A stretch of DNA of 64,000 nt from JADFOJ01 sp041580235 (lineage in GTDB: Bacteria; Planctomycetota; Phycisphaerae; Phycisphaerales; SM1A02), in assembly GCA_041580235.1 (NCBI GenBank), contig JBFGEG010000003.1, positions 1 through 64,000 on the forward strand, written 5' to 3'. The notes beneath the pieces were generated by a model, which ran no database searches, was not told the DNA's origin, and saw nothing but the letters and a program-made list of their open reading frames with translations. The position numbers were made by a program, and so were the translations under genes. This document shows positions 10,069 to 18,428 of this stretch, piece after piece; within the stretch, counting starts at the first letter, position 1; the number at the start of each line of letters is the position of its first letter.

Positions 10069-10176
10069 CTACAGGCTCCAGATCACCAGGGACAGCGCGA
10101 TCCCCAGCCACACGAGCCCCTTCAGAAGGAAGAAGAGGAAGCCGGCGCCGATGACACGCTTGAGCCAGACAGACAT
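10069..10176 (-). CDS. 35-residue single-helix membrane protein ahead of heme oxygenase
   Basis: A complete small frame: ATG at 10176, stop TAG at 10069. It encodes MSVWLKRVIG, then a strongly hydrophobic stretch (AGFLFFLLKGLVWLGIALSL) and VIWSL. One membrane helix with positive residues at the N-terminus predicts the N-terminus in the cytoplasm. It sits 23 bases upstream of the heme oxygenase start and 20 bases downstream of a Fur-like palindrome, so it is probably the first gene of that operon. It is too short for most gene callers. The function is unknown; a role with haem delivery or with the oxygenase at the membrane is an inference. Confidence 0.65.
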   Translation of the reverse strand: MSVWLKRVIGAGFLFFLLKGLVWLGIALSLVIWSL

Positions 10177-10196
10177 GACAGGATCTCGACTACAAC

Positions 10197-10211
10197 TGAG
10201 ATTCAATCTCA
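10197..10211. promoter_or_regulatory. Fur-like 7-1-7 palindrome before the heme oxygenase operon
   Basis: TGAGATTCAATCTCA is a perfect inverted repeat of seven bases around a central C. The classical Fur box has the same 7-1-7 form (TGATAATnATTATCA). It lies 21 bases before the small membrane protein start. Repression by iron-loaded Fur is inferred from form and gene context. Confidence 0.6.
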
Positions 10212-10260
10212 ACGCGTGTGGAGTCTAGGAAGATCACCACGGCTGTCAAGGGGGGCGGCC

Positions 10261-10345
10261 CGGCGAGCGCGGCGGGGGCCAGTGCGTCCTGCCGTCGGCG
10301 TCGTGCCGGTCCAACCGCGGCATCCAGAACCGGGGGCTTGGCTCA
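10261..10345 (-). repeat. dispersed intergenic repeat, locus C (partial)
   Basis: Bases 10288-10325 (CTGCCGTCGGCGTCGTGCCG then GTCCAACCGCGGCATC) match locus E at 54212-54247 almost exactly. It is followed by GAACCGGGGGCT, also present at locus E. The 47-base module 1 is missing. It lies at the 3' end of the minus-strand gene ending at 10349. Confidence 0.6.
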
Positions 10346-10348
10346 TGG

Positions 10349-11230
10349 CTAGTGACGCATGGCTACTGTCGAGCCTCTGTCGGGAGCGAACAGGGCGTCG
10401 TGCAGCGCGCGGGTGGAGGGGGCGGTGTCGCCGGAAGCAATGGCGGCGGTGACGGCCAGGCGAGCCGGCTCGTCCTGCCCGGCCAGAGAGTGGAGCACGG
10501 CAGCCATGAACAACGCGTCGGTGTCGCGGCCGGTCGCGGCCCGGCCGGCGGCGTCCTCGGCGAGCGCGTGGACTCGGCTGACGACGCCGTGCCGGAGGGC
10601 GAGCCCGCGAAGGGCCGCCGCATCCCGGGCCGCGACGCGACGCATCGCCCACACCGCCGTATCGTTCTTGCCCAGTGTGGCCGCGGCGAGGCCGTAACCA
10701 ACCTGATGCTCCACGTCGTCCATCGACCGCAGTGCCTCGACCGCAAAAGCCGTCAGGGCCGCCCGGGCATCACCGGCCGCCAGCCACACCCAGGCGCCGC
10801 TCGCGGGGGAGGGCGCTGCGCCGGGCACCGCGTCACGCTGCGCGGCCGGTGACTCGACGATCCGCACGACGGGCGGCGCCGAGGAGCGCTGGTAGTCCGG
10901 CGTCACGACCGGTGCGTACGCGGGTTCGACCACGATCACCTCGTACGGCGCGGTGTACCGGGAACCGTGATACGGCGGGGCGCAGTAGCCGTCGCCCGGA
11001 CCGTGGAAGCGCCGCACACTCCGCCGGGTCCGCGGGTCGCAGAACCCGGCGTCGCCGAGGCCGTGGTGGCGTCGAATGCCGCGGCCGTAGAAGTCGGCAC
11101 GGCCGTGGTACCGGCCGTGCACAGCGGCGCGGAAGCCCGGCCGGTCGCAGCGCCCGCCGCCGTCCGCCTCGCCCGGTGCCGCCAGCACCAGCAGCGCGGC
11201 GAGCCCAAGGGCCTGGCGAGCGATGGTCAT
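10349..11230 (-). CDS. secreted Arg/His/Tyr-rich protein with helical C-terminal half
   Basis: 293 residues. A signal peptide (MTIARQALGLAALLVLAAPGEA) is followed by about 75 residues rich in Arg, His, Gly and Tyr, with HGRYHGRADFYGRG-like runs, then a Pro/Val linker. The C-terminal half (from about residue 145) is all helical, with TPR-like spacing such as AWVWLAAGDARAALTAFAVE and DALFMAAVLHSLAGQDEPAR. The start at ATG 11230 has AGGAG six bases upstream. No enzyme motif is present. Planctomycetes have many tyrosine/histidine-rich secreted proteins of this sort; the role is unknown. Confidence 0.7.
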   Translation of the reverse strand: MTIARQALGLAALLVLAAPGEADGGGRCDRPGFRAAVHGRYHGRADFYGRGIRRHHGLGDAGFCDPRTRRSVRRFHGPGDGYCAPPYHGSRYTAPYEVIVVEPAYAPVVTPDYQRSSAPPVVRIVESPAAQRDAVPGAAPSPASGAWVWLAAGDARAALTAFAVEALRSMDDVEHQVGYGLAAATLGKNDTAVWAMRRVAARDAAALRGLALRHGVVSRVHALAEDAAGRAATGRDTDALFMAAVLHSLAGQDEPARLAVTAAIASGDTAPSTRALHDALFAPDRGSTVAMRH

Positions 11231-11407
11231 GGTGTGCTCCTGGAGAGTGTGTGAAGCTCGCGGGGGGGCAAGCAGCGTCGGCCACACCGCCCGCGACCAC
11301 CCCGGAGCTCACACATTAACAACGACTTTCGCCGCCCGCCTCTTGTTCCCGCGAAAACCGGATTTGCATGTCCCGGCCGCGGCGGGAGGCCGTCACCGGC
11401 GTTCTCC

Positions 11408-12649
11408 CTACGCCCAGAAGGTCGCACGGACCTCGAAGAAACCGGCCAGCAGAAAAAAGACGACGCACACCACGAGCACGACGACGGTGGCGGGACGGTT
11501 GCGTTGCTCGCCCACCCACGCCCTGCGGCCGTTGAGCAGCAGCAGCGTCACCGCCAGCAGGGGAATGAAGGCGGCCCCCATCACCGCGTAGTACTTCTGC
11601 ACCTGCCGCAGCGGATGGGTCACGTGCACGAGGGGGATGACGGCGAGCGCCAGCAGGTACGCCCGGTAGGGCGTGCTCCCCGTGTTCAGTGCCGTCGGGT
11701 GCCCGGCGATCCGCGACCACGCGTCGGCAAAGATGGACGGTACGGCCTGCCACACCCCCAGCAGGCTGCTGAAGACCGCGGCCCACGCGCCGGCAAGAAA
11801 GACCCAGCGGGCCGCGGGCCCCAGGCCGTCGTGGAGCTGCGCGGCGAGCGCCACGATCAGATTGCTGCCTCGTGCGTCCAGGGTCATGCCGCTGGCGATG
11901 ATGACCATGGCGATCCCGAACAGGGCGGTTCCGGCATAGGCCGCGGCCAGGTCGATGCGGCAGGTGCGCAGCTCGTCGACCGTCGTGCGCCCGTGCTCCC
12001 TCATCCAGTAGCCGTAGCACAGGATCGTCAGGGTGCCGCCGACGCCGCCCATCAGGGCGATCGTCCACGTGAGTCCGCCGCCGGTCGCCTCGGGGATCGA
12101 GGGCACGAGCAGGCCCCGGGCCACCGCCATCCAGTCGGGCCCGATCATGGCGGCGGTCACCACGACCGTCACGAACATGACACCGACGCACACGGCCATG
12201 ATGCGCTCGAAGAGCCGGAATCCGCCGGCCCAGGCGACCAGCACGCCGGCCGCACTGTGGACCGCGGCCAGCACGAGCCGCGTCCGATCAGGGTCGTCGC
12301 TGAACGGCAGGATGGCCTGGGCGGTCACGCCGCACGCGCTCATGAGGGCCGCGCCCACGAAGAAGCTCCAGGGCAGCAGGTACAGGAGAAACACGACGGT
12401 AACGGCGGGGCCGAGCCTCGTGATGGCGCCGTCCAGCAGGGTCTGACCCGTCGCAAGCTGCCAGCGGGCCAGCCCCTCGGTGAGGGTGAACTTGAGCAGC
12501 GCTCCCACGGCGACCGCCCACAGGATGGCCACGCCCAGCCGGCTGCCGGCAAAACCCGCCGTGGCGAGGTCGCCCGCGCCGACGCCGGTGGCTGCGACCA
12601 GCAGCCCCGGCCCGATCACGGCCAGCAGCGTTCGTGAGCGCGGCGCCAT
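11408..12649 (-). CDS. NRAMP-family-like metal transporter with altered TM1 motif
   Basis: 413 residues, about eleven membrane helices. It begins with GPGLLVAATGVGAGDLATA, which aligns with the start of NRAMP TM1. The family normally has DPGN there, and the Asp and Asn of that motif bind the metal; here the same place reads GAGD. The usual TM6 motif with Met and His (MPHN) is not evident either. The fold is therefore NRAMP/APC-like but the ion may not be Mn or Fe. Related carriers for Mg and for unknown substrates also depart from DPGN. Only 24 bases separate its start from the divergent neighbour. Confidence 0.75.
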   Translation of the reverse strand: MAPRSRTLLAVIGPGLLVAATGVGAGDLATAGFAGSRLGVAILWAVAVGALLKFTLTEGLARWQLATGQTLLDGAITRLGPAVTVVFLLYLLPWSFFVGAALMSACGVTAQAILPFSDDPDRTRLVLAAVHSAAGVLVAWAGGFRLFERIMAVCVGVMFVTVVVTAAMIGPDWMAVARGLLVPSIPEATGGGLTWTIALMGGVGGTLTILCYGYWMREHGRTTVDELRTCRIDLAAAYAGTALFGIAMVIIASGMTLDARGSNLIVALAAQLHDGLGPAARWVFLAGAWAAVFSSLLGVWQAVPSIFADAWSRIAGHPTALNTGSTPYRAYLLALAVIPLVHVTHPLRQVQKYYAVMGAAFIPLLAVTLLLLNGRRAWVGEQRNRPATVVVLVVCVVFFLLAGFFEVRATFWA

Positions 12650-12673
12650 CCTCGGTTCGCTACCTTACGTGAC

Positions 12674-13201
12674 ATGGCCGCGCCGCGTGTCCGGTGGGTG
12701 GTGGGGGTCGCCGTCGTGGGGCTTGCGGTCGCGCTGGGCGCCGCGGGTCTGCTGTGGCTGGTCACGGCCAGGATGGTCTCGCAGGCCCGCCACGAGATGC
12801 TGGCCCAGTCCGCCGAGCTCGCCATGGAGCAGCTGAGCCTCGCCGTGGATGCCTACGCCGACCGGCACGGTGGGATGCTGCCGCCGGCCGAAGACTGGGT
12901 GGAGGTGCTGCGTCCCTGGACCGCAGACGACATCGACGACCTGCTGCGTTCGCCCCTTCAGGAGAGGGCCCAACGGGCGTATGCCATGAACCGGGCCTTG
13001 GGGGGTCGTCACCTCGCCGACGTGGCGGCCCCGACGCGAACGGTGCTCTTCTTCGAGATCGAGCCGGGCGACCCGCCGTCAGGGGGGCCCGAGCTCCTGC
13101 CCGCGCGGCCGCGGTCGACGTTTGGATTCGTGATCGTGTTCGCCGACGGCCACGTCGAGCTCGTCGGGCGGTCCCGGGTGGGGCGTCTGATCTGGCAGTA
13201 G
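12674..13201 (+). CDS. single-pass membrane protein with pseudopilin-like C-terminus
   Basis: 175 residues. One membrane helix (VVGVAVVGLAVALGAAGLLWLV) near the start is followed by a helix (MLAQSAELAMEQLSLAVDAYADRHGG) and a short globular domain ending FGFVIVFADGHVELVGRSR. The order of long helix then small domain with an FADGHVE hairpin is like type II secretion or planctomycete pseudopilins, but the prepilin cleavage site (GFTLIE) is absent. It is divergent from the transporter and convergent with nusG. The function is unknown. Confidence 0.7.
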   Translation: MAAPRVRWVVGVAVVGLAVALGAAGLLWLVTARMVSQARHEMLAQSAELAMEQLSLAVDAYADRHGGMLPPAEDWVEVLRPWTADDIDDLLRSPLQERAQRAYAMNRALGGRHLADVAAPTRTVLFFEIEPGDPPSGGPELLPARPRSTFGFVIVFADGHVELVGRSRVGRLIWQ

Positions 13202-13304
13202 CAGCGGGCACGGTCCCCGGCCGTAGATGCGACCGAACCGACCCAGCTTGGCGGCACAGGTGGTCGATCAAATGCCCTCTGCGACCGTAGACGAGCGCGG
13301 CTTC

Positions 13305-14177
13305 TTACTCGGCTTTCTGGATCTGCCAGTACTCGAGCTCGACGGGGGCCTGGCGACCGAAGATGGTCACCAGGACGCGGACGAGCCCCTTGTCGGGCAG
13401 CACCTCGTCCACGGTGCCCTCGTAGCTGGCGAACGGGCCCTCGGTGATCGTGACGTAGTCGCCGGGGGCGAACTCCATCTTGACCGTGGGCGTCTCTTCC
13501 GGGCGCCGCGAGTCAAAGAGCATCTTCTCGACTTCGTGCGGCGCCATGGGCGTGGGTCGCCCCGCCGTTCCCACGAAGTCGCCCACACCGGTCGTCTCCT
13601 TGATCAGGAAGAAGACGTCCTGGGGGATGCGCCCGTCGGTCTCGAGCCGCATCTCGACGAAGATGTAGCCCGGGTAGAGCTTGGTCTCGGTGACTCTGGT
13701 CTTGCCACCCTTGAGCGTCTTGGTCTTCTCCGTGGGCACCATGATGCGCCCGACGCGATCGACGAGCCCCTCGATCTGGACCTTGCGGAGCAGCGTCTCG
13801 CGGACGTAGCTCTCCTTGTTCGACGCCACGCGGAGCACGAACCAGTCCATGCCCTCGCGGTACATGGGCAGGTCGGTGGCGGGATCGAAGGCCTTCTCGT
13901 CCTCCTCCTCGCCGGTCGGCTTCGGGGCCTCGGCAACCTCCACGGCCGGGGCCTGCGGGGGGTCCTTGTCGGTCACGGCATCCGGTGCGGCGTCGGCATC
14001 GGCCGGCCCCGTCTCGATCTCCACGGGAGCCGGCGGCGCGTCACCGGCGGCCCGGTTCGGGTCACCGAGCTCCAGGTCGGGGGTTGGCTGCGTGGCGTCG
14101 GCAGGCATGCCGTGCTCCTGGGAGGCGTCTTGAGGGGGAGTGTCGTGTGGAATGTCGGTTGGCGGGCGTTCGCCCAT
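13305..14177 (-). CDS. nusG: transcription termination/antitermination protein NusG
   Basis: 290 residues, about 110 longer than usual. Residues 1-105 are a Pro/Ala/Asp/Glu-rich extension that looks disordered. The NGN domain begins at DWFVLRVASNKESYVRETL and contains the typical YPGYIFVEM strand. The KOW domain (PGDYVTITEGPFASYEGTV) ends in VELEYWQIQK. NusG binds RNA polymerase and links it to Rho or ribosomes. GGAG eight bases before ATG 14177 supports the long form, although a start further in cannot be excluded. It follows secE by 15 bases. The gene that normally follows, rplK, is absent: a convergent unknown gene ends just after nusG. Confidence 0.95.
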   Translation of the reverse strand: MGERPPTDIPHDTPPQDASQEHGMPADATQPTPDLELGDPNRAAGDAPPAPVEIETGPADADAAPDAVTDKDPPQAPAVEVAEAPKPTGEEEDEKAFDPATDLPMYREGMDWFVLRVASNKESYVRETLLRKVQIEGLVDRVGRIMVPTEKTKTLKGGKTRVTETKLYPGYIFVEMRLETDGRIPQDVFFLIKETTGVGDFVGTAGRPTPMAPHEVEKMLFDSRRPEETPTVKMEFAPGDYVTITEGPFASYEGTVDEVLPDKGLVRVLVTIFGRQAPVELEYWQIQKAE

Positions 14178-14192
14178 CGTGGCGGCTCCGGA

Positions 14193-14606
14193 TCAACCGG
14201 CCGTTTCGAGCACGTCGAGGGCCCGGAACATGATCGAGTAGAACAGGTCAAGCAGTCCGATGATCACCGAGACGACGGCTGTGAGCCCGATCACGACCCA
14301 CGTGGATCCCATGATCTCTCTGCGTGTCGACCAGTTGACCTTCTTCATCTCACCTTCCGTGGCGATGAGGAAATCGACGACCTTGTTATGCCGACCGATC
14401 AGGTAGTAGCAGATGACGCCGAAGACGGCGATGAAGACGACGGCGACGGCGGCCTGAAGGTAGATGGTCTCGAGCGAGCCGATGCGGACACCGGCCGTGG
14501 TCTTCCAGAGCCAGCTCGCGCCCATCAGAATGAGAAGGCCCGCGGCAACGGCCGACATCATGCGGGTCCAGTACCCCTGCCCTTCTTTGTAGATTCCGGC
14601 GGCCAT
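14193..14606 (-). CDS. secE: preprotein translocase subunit SecE
   Basis: 137 residues from ATG 14606. Three membrane helices are visible: two N-terminal (MSAVAAGLLILMGASWLW and the VAVVFIAVFGVICYYLI stretch) and one C-terminal, as in longer SecE proteins. Between them is the conserved amphipathic cytoplasmic segment FLIATEGEMKKVNWSTRREI, where the motif KVNWST is diagnostic. The third helix (TWVVIGLTAVVSVIIGLLDL) clamps SecY. It lies between tRNA-Trp and nusG, the standard bacterial order. A frame extending upstream to 14675 would run into the tRNA gene and is rejected. Confidence 0.95.
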   Translation of the reverse strand: MAAGIYKEGQGYWTRMMSAVAAGLLILMGASWLWKTTAGVRIGSLETIYLQAAVAVVFIAVFGVICYYLIGRHNKVVDFLIATEGEMKKVNWSTRREIMGSTWVVIGLTAVVSVIIGLLDLFYSIMFRALDVLETAG

Positions 14607-14648
14607 GCGGGCGACGGCTCCTTTTCGATTCAGGTCTGACGGGATGAA

Positions 14649-14721
<73 letters not shown>

Positions 14722-14775
14722 CCGAGAAGCTCGACTCCCCCTATTGGCGAATGGCTATTGACTAATGGCTCTCTG

Positions 14776-14976
14776 CTACTTCCGTTTGATCTTATGCAGC
14801 GTGTGCTTGCGCAGCCGCGGGCTGTACTTCTTCATGCCCGCCTTGAGCTTGTCGGCGATCCCGCCCTTGACGCGGATGCTCGTGCGGTAGTTCAAGTCGC
14901 CGCATTCGCTGCACTGCAGCCACACGAACTCGCGATCCGCTGATCTCTTGCCCTTGCTCTTGGCTTTCTTGGCCAT
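14776..14976 (-). CDS. rpmG: 50S ribosomal protein bL33
   Basis: 66 residues with a very basic composition. It has the CSECGDLNYRT motif; CxxC is one half of the zinc site, while the C-terminal Cys pair of zinc-type L33 is replaced (KYSPRLRKHTLHKIKRK), so zinc binding is probably lost. The N-terminus MAKKAKSKGKR is longer than in most L33 proteins (about 50-55 residues). It lies 21 bases after tuf and before tRNA-Trp and secE, a conserved order, and is probably in the same transcript. Confidence 0.92.
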   Translation of the reverse strand: MAKKAKSKGKRSADREFVWLQCSECGDLNYRTSIRVKGGIADKLKAGMKKYSPRLRKHTLHKIKRK

Positions 14977-14997
14977 GATTCCGCCCGATGACTGAGA

Positions 14998-16197
<1,200 letters not shown>

Positions 16198-16320
16198 TTC
16201 GGTACGTCTCCAGCAGAGAGGAAGAGCCGGGGGCTCCCGGCGATGATCGTTGGTGCCGTCGAACGTGGACCTCCCACGTCGACGGGCGTTGTGGTCGGCG
16301 GTGAGTCCGCCGTGTGTTGA

Positions 16321-16392
16321 AGCCACCGAAGGGACTTGAACCCTTGACCTCACCCTTACCAAGGGTGTGCTCTACCACTGAGCTACGGTGGC
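16321..16392 (-). tRNA. tRNA-Thr (GGT anticodon)
   Basis: The acceptor GCCACCG/CGGTGGC has seven perfect pairs. The anticodon stem CACCC/GGGTG holds loop TTGGTAA with anticodon GGT. The T arm has TTCAAGT in its loop. The discriminator is U and CCA is not encoded. Placement just upstream of tuf is a common bacterial arrangement. Confidence 0.95.
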
Positions 16393-16434
16393 CTGGTCGG
16401 CGGCCTGCTCGGTGACCAGTGGCATGCCCCGATG

Positions 16435-16458
16435 AAAAACCGTCCCGAAGCGGGACGG
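16435..16458 (-). terminator. intrinsic terminator between a pilin-like gene and tRNA-Thr
   Basis: On the minus strand CCGTCCCG, loop CTT and CGGGACGG form an eight-pair stem followed by TTTTT (16435-16439). It lies about 108 bases after the stop of the pilin-like gene and 43 bases before tRNA-Thr. This is the clearest intrinsic terminator in the window. Confidence 0.85.
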
Positions 16459-16465
16459 AAGGCGA

Positions 16466-16493
16466 ATGGTAGCCGTTTCGCCCGCCCTGGCAA
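16466..16493 (-). promoter_or_regulatory. candidate sigma-70 promoter ahead of tRNA-Thr/tuf
   Basis: The minus strand reads TTGCCA (16488-16493), 16 bases, TACCAT (16466-16471). The start of transcription would fall at about 16459, the first base of the terminator hairpin, so the hairpin would be the 5' end of the RNA. Whether this promoter is real is uncertain. Confidence 0.35.
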
Positions 16494-16566
16494 GGTCCGG
16501 TGGACAAGCAACGGACTTATTTTAGCGGCTTTGGGCGGCCCGGTGGGCGGGGGCCGGGCCGGGAGC

Positions 16567-17526
16567 TCAGGACGTGGGGGGCGAGCGGCTGTCGAGGCTG
16601 CGGATCCTGATTCCCCGGCCCTTGGGGCCCTCCAGGTCGTCGATGGTCTCCCACTCGTTCTGGGTCTCGATGTGGCCGTCCAGGAAGAGCATCAGGCAGA
16701 CGTCGCCGTACCGGAAGTCCACGTGGAACTCGACGTTGCGCTTGTCCTGCAGCGCGTCCCAGAGCCGGTAACGGTCCTCCCACGGCTGGATGATCTCTCC
16801 CGCGAAGGAGTCCACCAGGTACATCGACCGCTCCGGGGCCCGGATCTGGGCGGTGGTGTACCAGGCGGCGGGGGGGGCCGGACTTCCCGTGCGGATGTCC
16901 TTGGCCTCGCAATCGGCGTTGAAGAAGTTGTTGGCCGCGAAGTAACCCGGCCGGCCCGCCTCCGAGGCCCCCGGCCCGTAAGGCGTCGGCAGATTGTGAG
17001 CGCTCTGGTAGCTGTTGCGGGAGTTGATGGCGGCCGACCGCAGGGGGTTCTCGAAGTCGTAGGCGCCGAACTCGTCCCACCAGTCGTAGAAGAGGGAGCC
17101 CGGGGCGTCGTAGCGGAAGTCGTGGCCGAGCGCCGGATCGGCACCGACCGTCTCGGGGAAGACGCCCAGCTCATAGACCGTCCAGAGGATGTCGGTCCAG
17201 GTCCCGGCGTGGAGCTTGCCGATGAGCGGCTGGGTCTGCATGACCGACCTGGGCTTGCCCTTGTACCCGTCGAGGTTTGGCCGGCACCCGGAGTCGAAGT
17301 TGTAGTTGAACTGGCTCGGCAGCACGAAGTCGCGGTTCTCGGAGCTGTAGAGACCCATCCACGTGCCGATCTGACGCATGTTGGACATGGACTTGGTCAT
17401 GAGGCCGCTCCTGCGGAAGGCCCCCAGGGCGGGAAAGAGCAGACCCAGCAGCAGGGCGATCACCCCGATGACCACCAGCACCTCGGCCATCGAGAAGCCA
17501 CGCCTGGATGTGATTCGGCCGATCAT
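16567..17526 (-). CDS. pilin-like protein with prepilin N-terminal methylation motif
   Basis: 319 residues. The N-terminus RRGFSMAEVLVVIGVIALLL is a prepilin peptidase site with Glu at +5; Phe-Ser replaces the usual Phe-Thr. The body has many aromatic residues and ends in CLMLFLDGHIETQNEWE, resembling the DG motif of planctomycete pseudopilins, then a polar tail. It is a distant relative in layout of the protein at 6304-7194. It stands alone, with an intrinsic terminator after it. Secretion pseudopilin or surface protein are both possible. Confidence 0.85.
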   Translation of the reverse strand: MIGRITSRRGFSMAEVLVVIGVIALLLGLLFPALGAFRRSGLMTKSMSNMRQIGTWMGLYSSENRDFVLPSQFNYNFDSGCRPNLDGYKGKPRSVMQTQPLIGKLHAGTWTDILWTVYELGVFPETVGADPALGHDFRYDAPGSLFYDWWDEFGAYDFENPLRSAAINSRNSYQSAHNLPTPYGPGASEAGRPGYFAANNFFNADCEAKDIRTGSPAPPAAWYTTAQIRAPERSMYLVDSFAGEIIQPWEDRYRLWDALQDKRNVEFHVDFRYGDVCLMLFLDGHIETQNEWETIDDLEGPKGRGIRIRSLDSRSPPTS

Positions 17527-17667
17527 GTCGGTCTCCCTGCGAGAACCCGCTGCCGCCCCGTCTCAGAACGATACGCAGAAACCGGCCACGGGGTGCGGTG
17601 TGCAGCCAAATGGCGACTTGCGAGCCTCAGGGAAACACATGCCACGCCGCACGGCACGGGCGGCTCA

Positions 17668-17722
17668 GGACCGCCGGATCGAATCCGGCGGTCCGTACCG
17701 GAGCGAGTGTCGGCCGGACGGC
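17668..17722. terminator. two strong hairpins in an intergenic region
   Basis: GGACCGCCGGAT, CGA, ATCCGGCGGTCC is a perfect 12-pair stem with a three-base loop (17668-17694). Close by, TCGGCCG, GA, CGGCCGA is a 7-2-7 palindrome (17706-17721). There is no T run, so factor-independent termination is not certain; they lie just after the stop of the minus-strand gene ending at 17740. Confidence 0.5.
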
Positions 17723-17739
17723 CGAACGGAGCGCTCTGA

Positions 17740-18294
17740 CTAGCGTATCGAGTGGGTCTCGACGCCGGTCCTCTCCGCGGCCTCCTCGATGTCGTCCTCC
17801 ACGGCGGCAAGCCAGACGGGGGCGCCGAAGAGGATCATCAGGGCGAAGATCGCCAGAGCGCCGAGCCCGATGAGCTTCCAGCCGACGAAGATCGCGGCCA
17901 GAACAACGGCCAGCGCCGCGATGGGCGCGACGATGATCACGCCAAGACGGAATCCGGCTCGCTCCGCGGCCACGATCTCGCGGGCGATGTCCGGTGCGAT
18001 CTCCTCGGTGTCCGGCTCGTCCTGGGCCGGTGCCCCGGGAACCGCGACGCTGCCGGCCGTGGTGCGAGCCCAGACGCGGCGGTCGCGGAGCTTGATCGCG
18101 ACCATCAGCGCATAGAAGATCCCGACGAAGAGTGCGGACACGACGGCTCCCGGCACGAAGAACGCCGCCACGGAAACGCCGGTAGCCAGAAGCGAGGCGA
18201 GCAGCAGAGCGAGGAGGATGGTCGGCAGCCCCTGCTGCCGTGCGCCGCGCTGGTGGTCTTCGCGAGCGGGATCGATCTGGACGGTAACCGCCAT
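17740..18294 (-). CDS. membrane protein of unknown function, four helices
   Basis: 184 residues from ATG 18294, with GGAG nine bases upstream. A polar N-terminus (MAVTVQIDPAREDHQRGARQ) leads to two close helices (LLALLLASLLATGVSVAAFF, and VSALFVGIFYALMVAIKL). A 45-residue charged cytoplasmic loop follows, then two more helices and a short acidic tail. No motif links it to a known family. A good -10 (TATGAT, 18314-18319) lies upstream on the minus strand. Its coding frame could extend upstream to 18438, but that would overlap the neighbouring dockerin gene. Confidence 0.7.
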   Translation of the reverse strand: MAVTVQIDPAREDHQRGARQQGLPTILLALLLASLLATGVSVAAFFVPGAVVSALFVGIFYALMVAIKLRDRRVWARTTAGSVAVPGAPAQDEPDTEEIAPDIAREIVAAERAGFRLGVIIVAPIAALAVVLAAIFVGWKLIGLGALAIFALMILFGAPVWLAAVEDDIEEAAERTGVETHSIR

Positions 18295-18428
18295 GTGAAT
18301 CGCTCCGACGATGATCATACCAGCCTCGCTCGTTGCGCATCGCACCGCTCGCGACGGCATGACGAGAAAAACTTCGTGATGAATGTCACGGATCGACCCA
18401 GGGCTGAGTCGCGACGACGAGCGGTCGG

